From the NCBI GenBank assembly GCA_963662175.1, contig OY759221.1:35772045-35836044 (forward strand): a stretch of 64,000 nt of DNA, in the 5' to 3' direction. Source of the stretch: Aradus depressus. Its lineage: Eukaryota > Arthropoda > Insecta > Hemiptera > Aradidae. The notes beneath the pieces were generated by a model. It was not told where the DNA came from and did not search any database. It worked only from the letters and a program-made list of their open reading frames with translations. Below, piece by piece: positions 1 through 9,945 of the stretch (within the stretch, counting starts at the first letter, position 1; the number at the start of each line of letters is the position of its first letter). Position numbers and translations under genes: made by a program.

Positions 1-617
1 GCAAACCCTACTAAGTCAATGTTAAGCAAATTTTGGCAAAGGGCGAAAAACTGTTAAAATCAAACGGTTAGAGATGCAAAGCTGCAATTTGTTTTTTAAA
101 AAATCGTCAAAAATAAACGCAACTTTCCTTTTATCTGTGTATAATCTCAGAATTATTAAAAATTAGTTATTCTGATATTTAAATCCTACTTAGCAAGTTT
201 TGCAACAGGACGCCAAAGATATCAGGTTTTGAAACCTTTTTGGCAGCCATCTTTGAAACGATGTAGGTATGTAGTACTCAAACTTATCAGGTTTTGAATC
301 CGAAGTTCTGATTGAGGTGGCCCTCTTGGCCCATATAATTTAACAGGCTTTGCACCCTTCATCCTCTTGGCTGGTTTTGCATCCTACCATTTTGAGAACT
401 TAGCAGGTTTTCCAGCCGTTCGAGGTTTTCTTTTTGATTTTTCAGAGGGGTTTCTTCCCTGATTTTAGTTCAGACGTGCAGCAATTGAAAAACGAAATCC
501 AGTGATACCAATAACTCTTTTTTTTTTTATGACAGCAGGGTTTGCATCTGGGCGACTCATATGAAAAAATAGTTATGAGAATAAGAATTATAATGTTATT
601 ATTATTTAAAATAATTT
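1..617. other. No identified gene; periodic motif region
   Basis: I recognise no gene here. A motif close to GCAGGTTTTGCA recurs irregularly between about 190 and 550. Read on the minus strand, about 470-180, it gives short lysine/proline-rich stretches such as KRKPRTAGKPAKFSKW and DAKPAKRMKGAKPVK, broken by stops and frame changes. It could be a decayed basic low-complexity coding sequence or chance translation of a degenerate repeat. Confidence 0.3.
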
Positions 618-975
618 GGTTAGGGTTAGGTTAGGTTTTATGACTCATGCCCGGGCTTTAACAACGAGGTCATATCGCCTACTACCAGAGCGCTCTTTTG
701 TCACTCTGGTGGACATGAGCCCGACTCTATTGTGGGATTTAATATTTAAATTTTGCCTACACTAAATTTTTATTCACCTAAGGTAGGGAGGGGTCTTTAA
801 CGAGTACCTGACATCGTACAGGCTCGGGACCATCGCTTAACGTTCTATCCGAAGGACGGCGTGCTTAAGTTTTTTTTTACTTCCCAGATAAAATAAACTA
901 AGAGCCTCGGTCGGGTTTCGAACCCACGATCTTGAATTCAGAAGACAAGCACGCATACCACTGAGCTACCGGCGC
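618..975 (-). mobile_element. SINE1 copy (tRNA-derived SINE)
   Basis: Near full-length minus-strand copy. The 3' tail of TTAGG-type repeats is at the left and the tRNA-like head with B box GGTTTCGAACCC (as read on plus) and A box is at the right. No clear target duplication. Overlapping open frames here are chance. Confidence 0.85.
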
Positions 976-1453
976 ATTTTTTTTTTTTTATATATATAAA
1001 ATCTGGGGAACAAGTAGAAAAAGAGGTCGATTTTAAGGGGAATTTTTCAATTACTTTGGGATCTCTGCGTTGACCATAAAAATGGCCAAACGAGTAACGG
1101 AGATAAGTTAGTAGCCATAAAGTTGTTATACGGACTATTATCCCCCCGTTAAATTGAAACTTTGGATTATGGGGCATTACTGAAGGAAATGGCATGTCCT
1201 CGAGGCATGTTAGTTTTGTATATGTGGGTCTCAACAGTAAGATGGCTTCATATAACATAACAACATAAACTTGTACAAATGAGTTTCCGTGCTCTGGCGA
1301 GTGTCCCTAGGACTATTACAGTTTTCATGTTCTTTTGATATTGTACTTTGAGCTGTTTCCTCATCTTTTCCAACTTATTTTCCTCCTTGACGACACCCAC
1401 TTCCCTGTGTGTTTTTCTGGAATATTATAACGATCGTATTGACCTTATTTCTC
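976..1453. other. No feature identified
   Basis: AT-rich sequence without a recognisable gene. The phrase at about 1323-1350 (TTTTCATGTTCTTTTGATAT) resembles the sequence flanking the MITE at 47531-47843 and may be a related empty site. Confidence 0.3.
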
Positions 1454-1561
1454 TGGTCACAGGGAATAAATTGGTAAGTCTAAATTCGTAACTTCTCAGG
1501 GCAGCACTTTTTTACTTTTGCATTAATCATGTAAATCCAGTTTTTGGAATAAATAAATTAT
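1454..1561 (+). repeat. Dispersed repeat, inverted partner at 40065-40170
   Basis: About 108 bp match the reverse complement of 40065-40170 with few differences, including GGGCAGCACTTTTTTACTTT. In both places an ACTTCCCC repeat lies next to it, so it may belong to a longer form of that repeat. Confidence 0.7.
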
Positions 1562-2047
1562 CCTCATACTAATTTTAGTGACGATAAATGCATTACATGC
1601 AGTTATTAGGGTTTTTGAATTGAACCCCCCTGACCCCCCCCCCCCTTTGCCATTTCCGCTGAAAATCGATAGGTGTCGTTTTTAGAGGGCTCTGAATTTA
1701 CATATGAAATTACGTGTTAATAAATTTATTCGAGTAACAAACATTTTTTTTTTTTTTTTTGCTTTATGTACGGTGCATATTAGCCATATCAATGTGTTAT
1801 ATATAGTTATTTACGACATCCATGGCCCCGGGAGGGAGTTCTATCTACGAAATAAAACTCACTCCCGGACGGGATTCGAACCCGCAAACCATGGTGAGAC
1901 CATGCGACCAAAGCCCTACGCTCTAGCCCGCACGGCCACCATGGCCCCCATTTTTGGAATTAAGAGGCCGGAAAACATGAAATTCCGTTGAACTGCGCCT
2001 TGAATTTTTCACCGATTACATAAATTCCTCTGTAGCCAAGGAAGTAA
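1562..2047 (+). repeat. ACTTCCCC repeat, split by SINE2
   Basis: Carries the family's module with CATTACATGCAGTTATTAGG, a C-run and the phrase ATCGATAGGTGTCGT, and ends at 2047 with CCAAGGAAGTA, a variant of the family end CTGGGGAAGTA. The SINE2 copy at 1740-1955 is inserted in it. Confidence 0.7.
1740..1955 (-). mobile_element. SINE2 copy (second tRNA-derived SINE)
   Basis: Minus-strand SINE. The head at the right reads GGGCCATGGTGGCCGTGCGG and resembles a Leu/Ser-type tRNA, the B box is GGTTCGAATCCC, and the poly(A) tail appears as the T-run at about 1745-1760. A close copy lies at 55558-55773 and an internally deleted one at 37388-37477. Confidence 0.8.
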
Positions 2048-2801
2048 AAAAAATAAAAATTATTCTATAGAAAATATATGTATTTTTATTGAACAAAGAG
2101 AGAAATAGAGAGAAATTTCAGAATTTAATACAAAATTATCTCCGTATATAACCGCAAATATCACAAGGACCAGGTGAGTAAATTGAATCAAGGAATAAAC
2201 CTTGTAGGGAAACAGGTCATAAATGAAAAGTTTGGGATGGCCAGAGTTTGTTTATTATCTTGGATATTGAGTGGTGCTCTCTGGGGGCGATAAAAGAAAA
2301 CTTGTGAGATCTCCAAGGGGTGCAGTTTGTCAGTTTTCCAGATAACAAGATATAATAGAGGAAGTTTGGACAACGGGGAGGGTCCTTCAAGAAATATCGA
2401 GCATTATCCGGAAATTCCAGCCAGTTTCATACCTCAACAGACACGTGTGTATTAGAGCATCGAAGAGGTTTATGGTATCCATGGCTAATCGCATGCGGCG
2501 GATGTCGAGTACGCGACCACACTCAATATAGTACCTCAGTTCCAATTTTATAAGAAACATTTTTGGAAAGAACCAATTTTTCTATAGCACTAACACTTTT
2601 CGTGTAATTCAAAGAAACGTCTAAAAATATATGTTACGAAACTATATTTCAAGACGATTTTCGGCATATATCTCAAAAACAGGACGATATGTAAACAATC
2701 GTATTTCATATAAAATATGAATTTCGTATGTATTTTTACAAGTTTTATGACCAGATTGGACTTACGCCGAAATCCGCTTATATTTATGATATAATCAAAC
2801 C
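2048..2801. other. No gene identified; repeat-like right part
   Basis: 2048-2520 has no recognisable content. About 2530-2720 shares scattered phrases (GAACCAAT.TTTCTATA, GAAACGTCTAAAAAT, AAAAAC.GGACGA) with 54340-54500, so it is probably an old dispersed repeat. Confidence 0.35.
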
Positions 2802-3153
2802 GAGGGCGCCGGTAGCTCATTGGTATGCGTGCTTGTCTTCTAAGCTCAAGATCGTGGGTTCGAAACCCGACCGTGGCCCTTAGTTTATTTTATCTGGGAG
2901 GTAAAATAAACTTAAGCACGCCGTCCTTCGGATGGGACGTTAAGCGATGGTCCCGAGCCTGTACGATGTCAGGTACTCGTTAAAGACCCCTGCCCTAGGT
3001 GAATAAAAATTTAGAGTAGGCAAAATTTAGGACTCCCACAGTAGAGTCGTGCTCATGTCCACCAGAGTGACGAAAGAGCGCTCTGGTAGTAGGCGATATG
3101 ACCTCACAGTTAATTCATGCCCGGGCATGAGTCATAAAACCTAATTTAACCTC
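2802..3153 (+). mobile_element. SINE1 copy with target duplication
   Basis: Full-length plus-strand SINE1 from head GGGCGCCGGTAGCTCA to tail CCTAATTTAACC. It is flanked by the 10-bp duplication TAATCAAACC (2792-2801 and 3154-3163), which indicates target-primed insertion. Confidence 0.9.
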
Positions 3154-3659
3154 TAATCAAACCTCTTTCCAAATAAAAGTTGTAGTTAAAACTGAGAGGC
3201 ATACTTCTCATATGTAATTGGATTTTTCAAACATCGCCTGGTTTGAAAACCATTTTTTTTAACGTTTGCCTAATTTACGCGAAAACGGTCAGTCCCACCA
3301 AAAAAGTAACCCTTACCAAACATGTTTCTAATTAAATTTCCAATCGCACTGTGTACTTAGAATTTAGATAAAAACAACGGTATAATAAGAAAAAACCAAT
3401 GAAGAAAATGCGAAAGGTTCTTAATACTTACCATTTTCATACAGATCACTTTCCCTTCCCTTCCCCCCTCTCAAATTCAATTCATCCAAGCTGCAAGAGT
3501 AATTCTGAGAGTGATTTTCTTATACCCGGTAGAAGAGAGAGTAATCTGTAAAATAGTGGTTGGTATAATAAGATCCATTGTACTCGTCTGGTAGGTTAGC
3601 TGCCCAGGGTTGACAGAGAGTGGCTGTCTCACTTTCCAGCTGATAACAATAAAGAAATT
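3154..3659. repeat. Dispersed 'CTCCC' repeat and spacer
   Basis: 3164-3430 has no recognisable content. 3430-3660 is an old dispersed repeat with CATACAGATCACTTTCCC and a partner strand GTAATCTGTAAAATAGTGGT. Related sequence lies at 7060-7310 (inverted), 32270-32455, 38690-38790 and 44330-44520. Confidence 0.5.
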
Positions 3660-4285
3660 CAGGTATTTTGAAGGTAGGTCCCCCCTAATGATGTTTTAAG
3701 GGCGGTCCTAAGGTGAGCTCTATACCAAAGGAACACCCTCAAGGATCAGGTACTAGGGCTTCCAACTTTGAGGAGCTTACACCAATTTTGAGGGTGGGCC
3801 CCCCCCTAATGATGTGTTGACATAAGGCGGTCCTAAGGTGAGCTCTACACCAAAGGAACACCCTCAAGGATCAGGTACTAGGGCCTCCACTTTGAGGAGC
3901 TTACACCAATTTTGAGGGTGGGTCCCCCCCTAATGATGTGTTGACATAAGGCGGTCCTAAGGTGAGCTCTACACCAAAGGAACACCCTCAAGGATCAGGT
4001 ACTAGGGCTCCACTTTGAGGAGCTTACACCAATTTTGAGGGTGGGTCCCCCCCTAATGATGTGTTGACATAAGGCGGTCCTAAGGTGAGCTCTACACCAA
4101 AGGAACACCCTCAAGGATCAGGTACTAGGGCTCCACTTTGAGGAGCTTACACCAATTTTGAGGGTGGGTCCCCCCCTAATGATGTGTTGACATAAGGCGG
4201 TCCTAAGGTGAGCTCTACACCAAAGGAACACCCTCAAGGATCAGGTACTAGGGCTCCACTTTGAGGAGCTTACACCAATTATTCG
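3660..4285. repeat. 123-bp tandem satellite, about 5 units
   Basis: Anchor TTTGAGGAGCTTACACC occurs at 3767, 3891, 4014, 4137 and 4260, spaced 124, 123, 123 and 123 bp. Units are nearly identical, so the array is young or homogenised. The unit contains CCCCCCCTAATGATGTG and AAGGCGGTCCTAAGGTGAGC. The unit length is divisible by 3 but no long frame stays open. Confidence 0.95.
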
Positions 4286-4547
4286 AGGTTTAGCAGGCCC
4301 GCTCCCCCTTCCCCGTTATATCCCAGCTCGTCCCGTCCCCAACTCAACTTAATCCTCCTTTAATTGCCCCATTAGCGAACGATCATTTCACAGATTCATG
4401 AGAGGGTTGCTTCCATTTTTTTTTTCTTTATGCCATTTTTTCGCATCCCCCTCTATCATTCATCTGATAATATTTGTCAAATTGACGAAGGCTATCCGCT
4501 TATTGCTAATGGTTACATCAATAAAAAACGTCGTCTGTTATTCACTG
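4286..4547. other. No feature identified
   Basis: Pyrimidine-rich then T-rich sequence between the satellite and the next ACTTCCCC repeat. Nothing recognised. Confidence 0.3.
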
Positions 4548-5350
4548 GCTATGTACTTCCCCAGCACGAATTAATCCATCGCTCTCGCTCTAAAGCCAAT
4601 CGACCATTTGCACTAATTTTTTGGCTTACATAAGTGGCATCTGAGTATTCATACTAAATTATTTCTCGATACATTCATTACATTGGCAGTTATAAGAGTA
4701 TTTGAGTCGACGATCCTCTCTGGTCCTCTCTATCCTTCGACCGAATTTGCGGAAAACTAATAGGTGCCATCATTATGGATATGAATTTAAATATAAAATT
4801 TCACGTTGATGGATTCATTACTTAGACAGTTATTGAAATTTCGTGTCAATACATTCATTACAACGTTTTTCAATTTTTGCTAAAAATCCACAGGTGTTGT
4901 TCTTAGTAGGTTCTGAATACTTCTTCTTCCTTCGGCGCTACGGTCCTAAAACAACCAGGGTTTCTGTCACAATCCTCTGTTCCCCAACACTCGAAGATCC
5001 GCCTCGACGTCGTCCAGCCAACGGAGTCTCGGTCTTCCTCTTCTCCTGGCACCGCCTCGCCTACCATAGAGGGCCTGTTTAGGGAGTCTTCCTCCTTCCA
5101 TTCTCTCTACGTGGCCCAACCAACGTAATCTCGCCTGCTTGATCACGGACACCAGTTCGGACTCCCCGTAGAGGTCTCTCAAAAGGTTCTGAATACACAT
5201 ATGAAATTTCGAATTCATAAATTCATTCTTTCGAAGTCATCGTGTCCACAGACACTTCTGGAATCAGGAAAACATGAAATTCCATTGTAACTCCGCATCG
5301 AATTTTTGTTCAATTACATAACATCCCCCTTCGTGTAGCTGCGAAAGTAA
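4548..5350 (+). repeat. ACTTCCCC repeat, split by LINE fragment
   Basis: Starts CTATGTACTTCCCCAGCACG, contains several copies of the roughly 140-bp module (ATGAAATTTCG...CATTCATT...), and ends with TTCGTGTAGCTGCGAAAGTA, a diverged CTGGGGAAGTA. The LINE at 4921-5183 is inserted with a 13-bp duplication. Confidence 0.75.
4921..5183 (-). mobile_element. 5'-truncated LINE, reverse transcriptase C-terminus
   Basis: Flanked by the perfect 13-bp duplication AGGTTCTGAATAC (4908-4920 and 5184-5196), so this is a genuine insertion. On the minus strand it encodes the C-terminal end of a non-LTR reverse transcriptase protein, with the family's usual phrases ARLRWLGHVERM and RRGRPRLRWLDDVEADLR. The 3' end reads GTAGCGCCGAAGGAAGAAG, close to the end of the LINE at 50959-51497 (GTAGCGCCACGATAGATAG), so both belong to one lineage. 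Only about 80 codons survive and the element is dead. The clade is not assigned. Confidence 0.9.
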
Positions 5351-5562
5351 TAAGTATTCATTTTGTTATTATTTAATTTTTTTTTTTTTTTTTTTTCAGG
5401 TAAGTGGAGATATTTTAATAAGGAAGACTTTCTGACAGGTATGAATTTTTTTTAAAATCTTTACTTTTTGTTTTTCAGAGATTTCTTCCCATTGAGATTA
5501 TACAAATTGATTGATTGGTGAGGGTTTATCCAAAGCCTGAAAGCCCATAAAAAAGCCCCTCG
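5351..5562. other. No feature identified
   Basis: T-run at about 5378-5397 followed by CAGGTAAG, and AT-rich sequence. Nothing recognised. Confidence 0.3.
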
Positions 5563-5840
5563 CTAGTATTTAACTACCTTCTCTCCTACATCTTTAAAGA
5601 AGCGCAGGATCCTCTCGAAGCTTTGTTTCTTCAACTCATCTGGGATGAAGAACGTCTCATCAAAGATTGTCCATTTGAAGTGTGAATAACTTTCACAATC
5701 GTCCAGAACGGATCCGGAACAAGACCAATTCTAGATAGATTATAATCGCTGTGTATACCAGTGTTATTTTGGGCATCGAACTCCATTTTCCATCGACAGC
5801 ACTTCGACATTCCCATAAAGAACTTATGCCCTACTCCCAT
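5563..5840 (-). pseudogene. Frameshifted coding remnant, unrecognised protein
   Basis: Two minus-strand frames together look like one broken coding sequence. The upstream frame (about 5840-5707) contains CRWKMEFDAQNNTGI, HSDYNLSRIGLVPDPF. At about 5700-5710 the coding sense passes to another frame with CESYSHFKWTIFDETFF, IPDELKKQSFERILRFF and KDVGEKVVKY, ending at a TAG at 5563-5565. Amino-acid composition and codon variety look protein-coding, unlike the surrounding repeats. The upstream limit meets an ACTTCCCC repeat. I do not recognise the family. It could be a transposon protein end or a retroposed host gene fragment. Confidence 0.5.
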
Positions 5841-5855
5841 TTGTCTTCCAGCGAG

Positions 5856-6590
5856 GCTAGATATTTAACTTTCACTTCCCAACTATACGAAGTCAGCAAT
5901 TTGATGGCAGAGTTTACAACGGAATTTAATGTTTTGAGACCTCTTGAATAATAATTTAAAAAATGTTATCTGTGAAAACGATAAGTCCCAAAATGAATGA
6001 ATGAACCCGATATTATATACGCTAATCCAGAACTCTCTAAGGACACCTAAACATTTTCAGGCAAATCGGTGAAAGGAAAAATGGGGATTATGGGAGAGGC
6101 TTCAGACAAGAACTCCAATAACTACCGCTGTAATGAATGTATTGACACGAAACTTCTTTTGTAAACTCAAAGCTCTATAAGGACAACACCTATTGATTTT
6201 CAGTCGAATCGGCCGAAGGGGAGGGGGGGGGGGGGTCAGAGGGAAGCTCAACTTTAAAATCCCAATTACTGTCGAGAGCCGTTTTTACCATTTCACACCC
6301 ATCGTCCTCCATGTCCTCCAGCTAACGCAAGCGCTATTCTTTGTCCTTCCGGGTGTCCCTCCAGTATCTTCCTCGCCGATCTGTCTGGCTCCATTCTCTC
6401 TAAATACTGTACAGACACTATGTTTCATTCGCATATGTGACGACCGGTCTCCAGGACTGCTTTATAAATTCAGAAGTCTCTATATAGTCAAATATTGAGT
6501 TTCAGCCCAAACGGTCCATTGGCTTTGGAAGGAGAAGAAAATGTTTTTGGGTAATTCGTATTGGGGAAGTAAATTGCTATGATTTGCCGA
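5856..6590 (-). repeat. ACTTCCCC repeat, minus orientation
   Basis: Begins near CTTCCCAACTATACGAAGTC and ends at GTATTGGGGAAGTAAATTGC, the reverse of the family start. A poly-G run lies at 6223-6236. A LINE remnant sits inside at about 6265-6440. Confidence 0.7.
6265..6440 (-). pseudogene. LINE reverse transcriptase C-terminal remnant
   Basis: Minus-strand translation in one frame gives YLERMEPDRSARKILEGHP followed by EGQ, the characteristic end of a non-LTR reverse transcriptase protein (compare GHVERM in the copy at 4921-5183). The frame then loses the usual RGRPRLRW segment and stops. Heavily decayed, with limits approximate and no target duplication seen. Confidence 0.55.
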
Positions 6591-7059
6591 GGACTTTTGA
6601 GTTCGTCAAGTTGGGTCTTCTTATTATCGGTAACGGGGGTAATATGGGGGTGTGAAGGCGTGGTGGGGAGTCGGGGTGGATCTAGACGTGATAACTGATG
6701 ATCTCAACTAGTGAGCGATATGATGACAATCTACATGTAGATGCCTCGTGTCTCACTATAATGGACCTCAGTCTACTACCCATCTCACTAGAGGGAGCTC
6801 TCAACTCCTCCATATGAATGAGCTTGCCCACCATGTTTCCCTAACTCAAACAGTCCCCCCTCCCCCCCTGCCCATTATATATAGTTCATCTACTTTCACT
6901 AATTTGGTCAATCAAATTGTTCATTTCATGGTCTGTTTGGTCCATTCTCTCCCATAAGTGCACTATTCAAATCAAACTCGTCTGCAACGCTTGGAAAAAA
7001 ATTGTATATGCACATAATTTGGCACATAGGCATAATTATAGATAACTGGACTGCACTAT
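6591..7059. other. No feature identified
   Basis: Mixed-composition sequence with a G-rich patch at about 6640-6680 and CTC-rich stretches. No gene, RNA or repeat recognised. Confidence 0.3.
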
Positions 7060-7310
7060 AGAATGCATTATTAGGGGCACACCTTTAAAATATCTGAATT
7101 TCTTTATTGTGATCAGCTGGTAAGTGTGACAGCCAAACTCAGTCAACCCTGGGAATCTAACTCACAGTCAAAAAGACGAGTACATGATAAATATGTGTGA
7201 TATTGCCATAAATGAACTTTTTTATACCAACCACTTCTATACAGATCACTCTCCATCTCCCTGCCCCTCCCAAATTCATTTCATATTGCGTATAAGAAAG
7301 TAGTTATATC
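7060..7310 (-). repeat. Dispersed 'CTCCC' repeat, inverted to 3430-3660
   Basis: Shares, in reverse complement, the segments around GATCAGCTGGTAAGTGTGAC, CAACCCTGGGAATCTAA and CTATACAGATCACTCTCCA with 3430-3660. Old and diverged. Confidence 0.6.
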
Positions 7311-7434
7311 GTAGTATTTAAGGTACACATCGTAGTATCGTAGTATCTAAGGTACACAAGTCTATTTAAAATTTAATAAGGAACATTATTGGCACAGCAT
7401 TTTTTCGATACTACTAACCAATTTCGAGTCTCAA

Positions 7435-7711
7435 ATACTCAGTTCTCCCAGTTTTGACTGATAGGGGGGACAGGAATAACATATATGTCCCCATTCATAC
7501 AATTTTAAATTGTTAAAGATGTTAGTTTTTTAGATAGTTTTTAATGCAAGTTTATTTTAATTTTTTAAATTTTGTTTTATTTTTTTTCTCATTTATTGAC
7601 AAATGTTATTTATTAAAACATTTTATTTTCAAAATTATTTTATCAGGTATACATACATAAACATGTTTATTTTTAAACTATATCAATTTTATTTTGTTAC
7701 TTTTTATTAAT
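7435..7711 (+). repeat. GGACAGGAATAAC element, left part
   Basis: Matches the element at 45484-45745: a segment like TTCTCCCAGTT.TGACT, then GGACAGGAATAAC, TGTCCCCATTCAT and AATTTTAAATTGTTAAAG. The AT-rich continuation ends where the LINE 3' end begins. The part holding the hammerhead-like motif is absent. Confidence 0.6.
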
Positions 7712-8182
7712 ACTTATCTTCTCCGACCTCTCTGGACCTATGGCTTACAAATATTTGGTACAGCCAAGACTTCGAACATCAAAAGAATACAGGTATTTCA
7801 ATCCAAGACTCTCCGACTGATCACGCAATGCCCACCATACGTTAGCAACAAGACTTTACACCGCGATTTGAACATCACACCCATATACACAACCATTAAA
7901 CATTTATACCAACGTTTCTACACCAAAATTTACTTACACACCAATCCGGAAATTCGCAAATGCGAGTTTGGCATAGAGATCCCCTGGTATGAAGTGATGT
8001 CATGAGGGTTCACCGCTGGATGTTTTTCCTCTCTCAAGCCTTTCATGTCATATTTATTTTTATTATTTTACTTTATTTTTATTATTTTTGTATAGTACCT
8101 ACATGTCAGCCCAGCCGCTGGTTGTGCATCTTTTACATGGTTGTGGCTTTAAATAAATAAATACAAAAAAAAAAAAAAAAAA
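7712..8182 (+). mobile_element. 5'-truncated Jockey-like LINE
   Basis: The frame from about 7718 to the stop at 8003-8005 reads LRPLWTYGLQIFGTAKTSN, FQSKTLRLITQ and YVSNKTLHRDLNI, the C-terminal part of a Jockey-clade reverse transcriptase (family normally R-P-W-T-Y-G...N-A-P-W/Y-Y-V-S-N...L-H-D-L). A 3' UTR and a poly(A) tail (8164-8182) follow. TTTATTAAT on both sides (7703-7711 and 8183-8191) is a plausible 9-bp duplication, though AT-rich. The remaining 5' parts of the element are missing. Confidence 0.85.
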
Positions 8183-8497
8183 TTTATTAATTTAATATAT
8201 TTATATTAATTTATCTCTTTATTGCCATTATATTTAATGGATTTGAAAAAATAAAGTCGTCGGTGAATCATCAGTAATATAGGTCCCCAGCAAGAGTTAA
8301 TTAAGATTTTGTTCTTCTTCCAGTATGTCTGTCCGTCTGACAACACGACAACTTCCGACAGAATGAATACATCGACATGAATTGTCTTCCCACTACCCTC
8401 AAGGATGACACTTATTGATTTTCAGCGAAATCGGACGAAAAACAAAGGGAGAATATTATATAATAAATATTCTATAAGGTAAACAAATGTTTCCTGG
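8183..8497. repeat. Rearranged ACTTCCCC repeat pieces
   Basis: At 8253-8300 the flank GTCGTCGGTGAATCATCAG and GTCCCCAGCAAGAGTTAATT matches the family's start. At 8355-8445 a minus-orientation module (GAATACATCGACATGAATTG, TTGATTTTCAGCGAAATCGG) follows. The two orientations are fused, so this is a rearranged copy. Confidence 0.5.
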
Positions 8498-8757
8498 GTG
8501 TACTCAAAAAAGAAGCGTAGAAGGTTGTATTTTTCGTTTAAAGTGCAGCTTGCAGACATGATCCGAGTTAAACTGATATCTGAACCCTCCAAGTATTATC
8601 CTAAAAATTTATTAAACAAGATTCTTCAGGAATATATTTTATGTAAAGTTTGTAAATTGACGATAATGGCTGTTGAAGAGTTTCCAAGGATTTGTAAGTT
8701 GATGTCTTCTACCAAGTTGTGCTTCATCTACCCGATGATCCTTTTTATCCTTAAATA
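8498..8757 (+). CDS. Unrecognised open frame, doubtful
   Basis: An 86-codon frame includes IRVKLISEPSKYYPKNLLNK and ILQEYILCKVCKLTIMAVEE. It is less repeat-like than its neighbours and could be a decayed coding fragment, but I do not recognise it and see no splice signals to support it. Confidence 0.2.
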
Positions 8758-8764
8758 ATAATAT

Positions 8765-9055
8765 TTTCAAAATCAATAAAATATTCCTGCCCTTCTACCT
8801 TAACAACAATCCCATCGCTTTAAAAAAATCTAAGTGCACCATCTAGGTCTCATGCTCGACAAACGACTATCTTGGAATCTTCACACGAGACTGAAAAGAA
8901 CTCTAGGGTTCTGCCAAGGTTTCCAATTTCCACCGAATCCAATCCTTCGTACAATAGCCAATGCTCCTTATTACGTCTCCAACAAAACTCTTCACACTGA
9001 CCTTAAAGTATGTTTTGTCACCGAAGTTGTTAAATCCAAGTATAAAAATTAGATA
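8765..9055 (+). pseudogene. Jockey-like LINE remnant with internal deletion
   Basis: Reads HLGLMLDKRLSWNLHTRLKR, then jumps to ILRTIANAPYYVSNKTLHTD and ends VVKSKYKN. Both parts belong to the same Jockey-type reverse transcriptase as at 57165, but the segment between them (the R-P-W-T-Y-G region) is deleted. Confidence 0.75.
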
Positions 9056-9189
9056 TTACAAGATTTCATACAGCTGATTTGTTACGCAGTCCATGACAGC
9101 TTTCTGACACTTTTTATTTGTTCAAAACAATATAATATACAAAACAAATTGAAAATATTAAATTTAAACAATAATAATAAAAAAATATA

Positions 9190-9353
9190 TATGGAGCCCT
9201 TCAACTTGAGACCCCTCGAAACATCCCCGGATCTCTGTCATCCACATCCCTCCAACTTAATGGAGACAGTGGAGAACGCGGGAGCTCGAGTGATCCCTTC
9301 TTTCACCCGGCCAGTAACTGTCCAGCAGTGGCGGCAGACCAAAAAGGAAAGGT
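9190..9353 (+). CDS. Candidate exon ending in a splice donor
   Basis: An ATG at 9190 opens a frame with MEPFNLRPLETSPDL, GARVIPSFTRPVTVQQWRQT and ends in KKER, where GGAAAGGTGAGCTC supplies a good donor site (AAAG|GTGAGC, exon end about 9351) just before the in-frame TGA at 9353-9355. The surrounding 9.2-9.9 kb lacks the repeats seen elsewhere and is less AT-rich. No family recognised, and no matching acceptor downstream could be fixed. Confidence 0.3.
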
Positions 9354-9355
9354 GA

Positions 9356-9945
9356 GCTCAAGAGTCGAGCAACTGGATTATGAAGGGAAGAAAGGTAAGA
9401 GTGGAATTTATAGAAGCGGGACTTGATGAGGTCAATGAATTTCCAAGTCATTATGAAGGGTAAGGTTGGAAACATAAAAGGGAGCATCGACAATTGTTCT
9501 TAGGGCATTAGTTTGGAAAGACTCGATACAATTTTCGATACGATTGGATAACTTCCTCTATATTTCTTTCGTGAAAAATGAAGATTCCCTGCGATGAATT
9601 CAAGCCTTTGGGGGTTGCCTTTTTCCGACGGTCCTGCCGAAGACCCATCAGCCATGAGATGCTCTTTCTCTCCGCTTCCATCTAACTGTTATAATGAAAG
9701 ATGCAAATGAAGACGGCAGACAGGGCTGAGAGCTGAAGACTGAGCCTGGGAAAGTGTTGTTTTAATATTCATGTCGCCCCGAACCCCACCAATCTCAGCC
9801 CCTGTTTACCGGAGTCTGGCGCCCTATTAAATGCCCATTTATTGGCAATTTATGGGCTCTCACGGAGACACTACTTGATTTTGAACTCTTTATCAAAGGT
9901 TAGGACATTTATAATCAATGTAGATGTCAATAATTGATGTGTACT
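9356..9945. other. Single-copy-looking stretch
   Basis: Little resemblance to other parts of the window. 9590-9890 is of balanced composition (for example CCTGCCGAAGACCCATCAGC and CCCATTTATTGGCAATTTAT) and could be regulatory or untranslated sequence. No open frame of note. Confidence 0.3.

Noticed and set aside
618..640. Telomeric repeat or chromosome end
   Set aside because: The few TTAGG-like units are the tail of a SINE1 copy and recur at other copies within the window.
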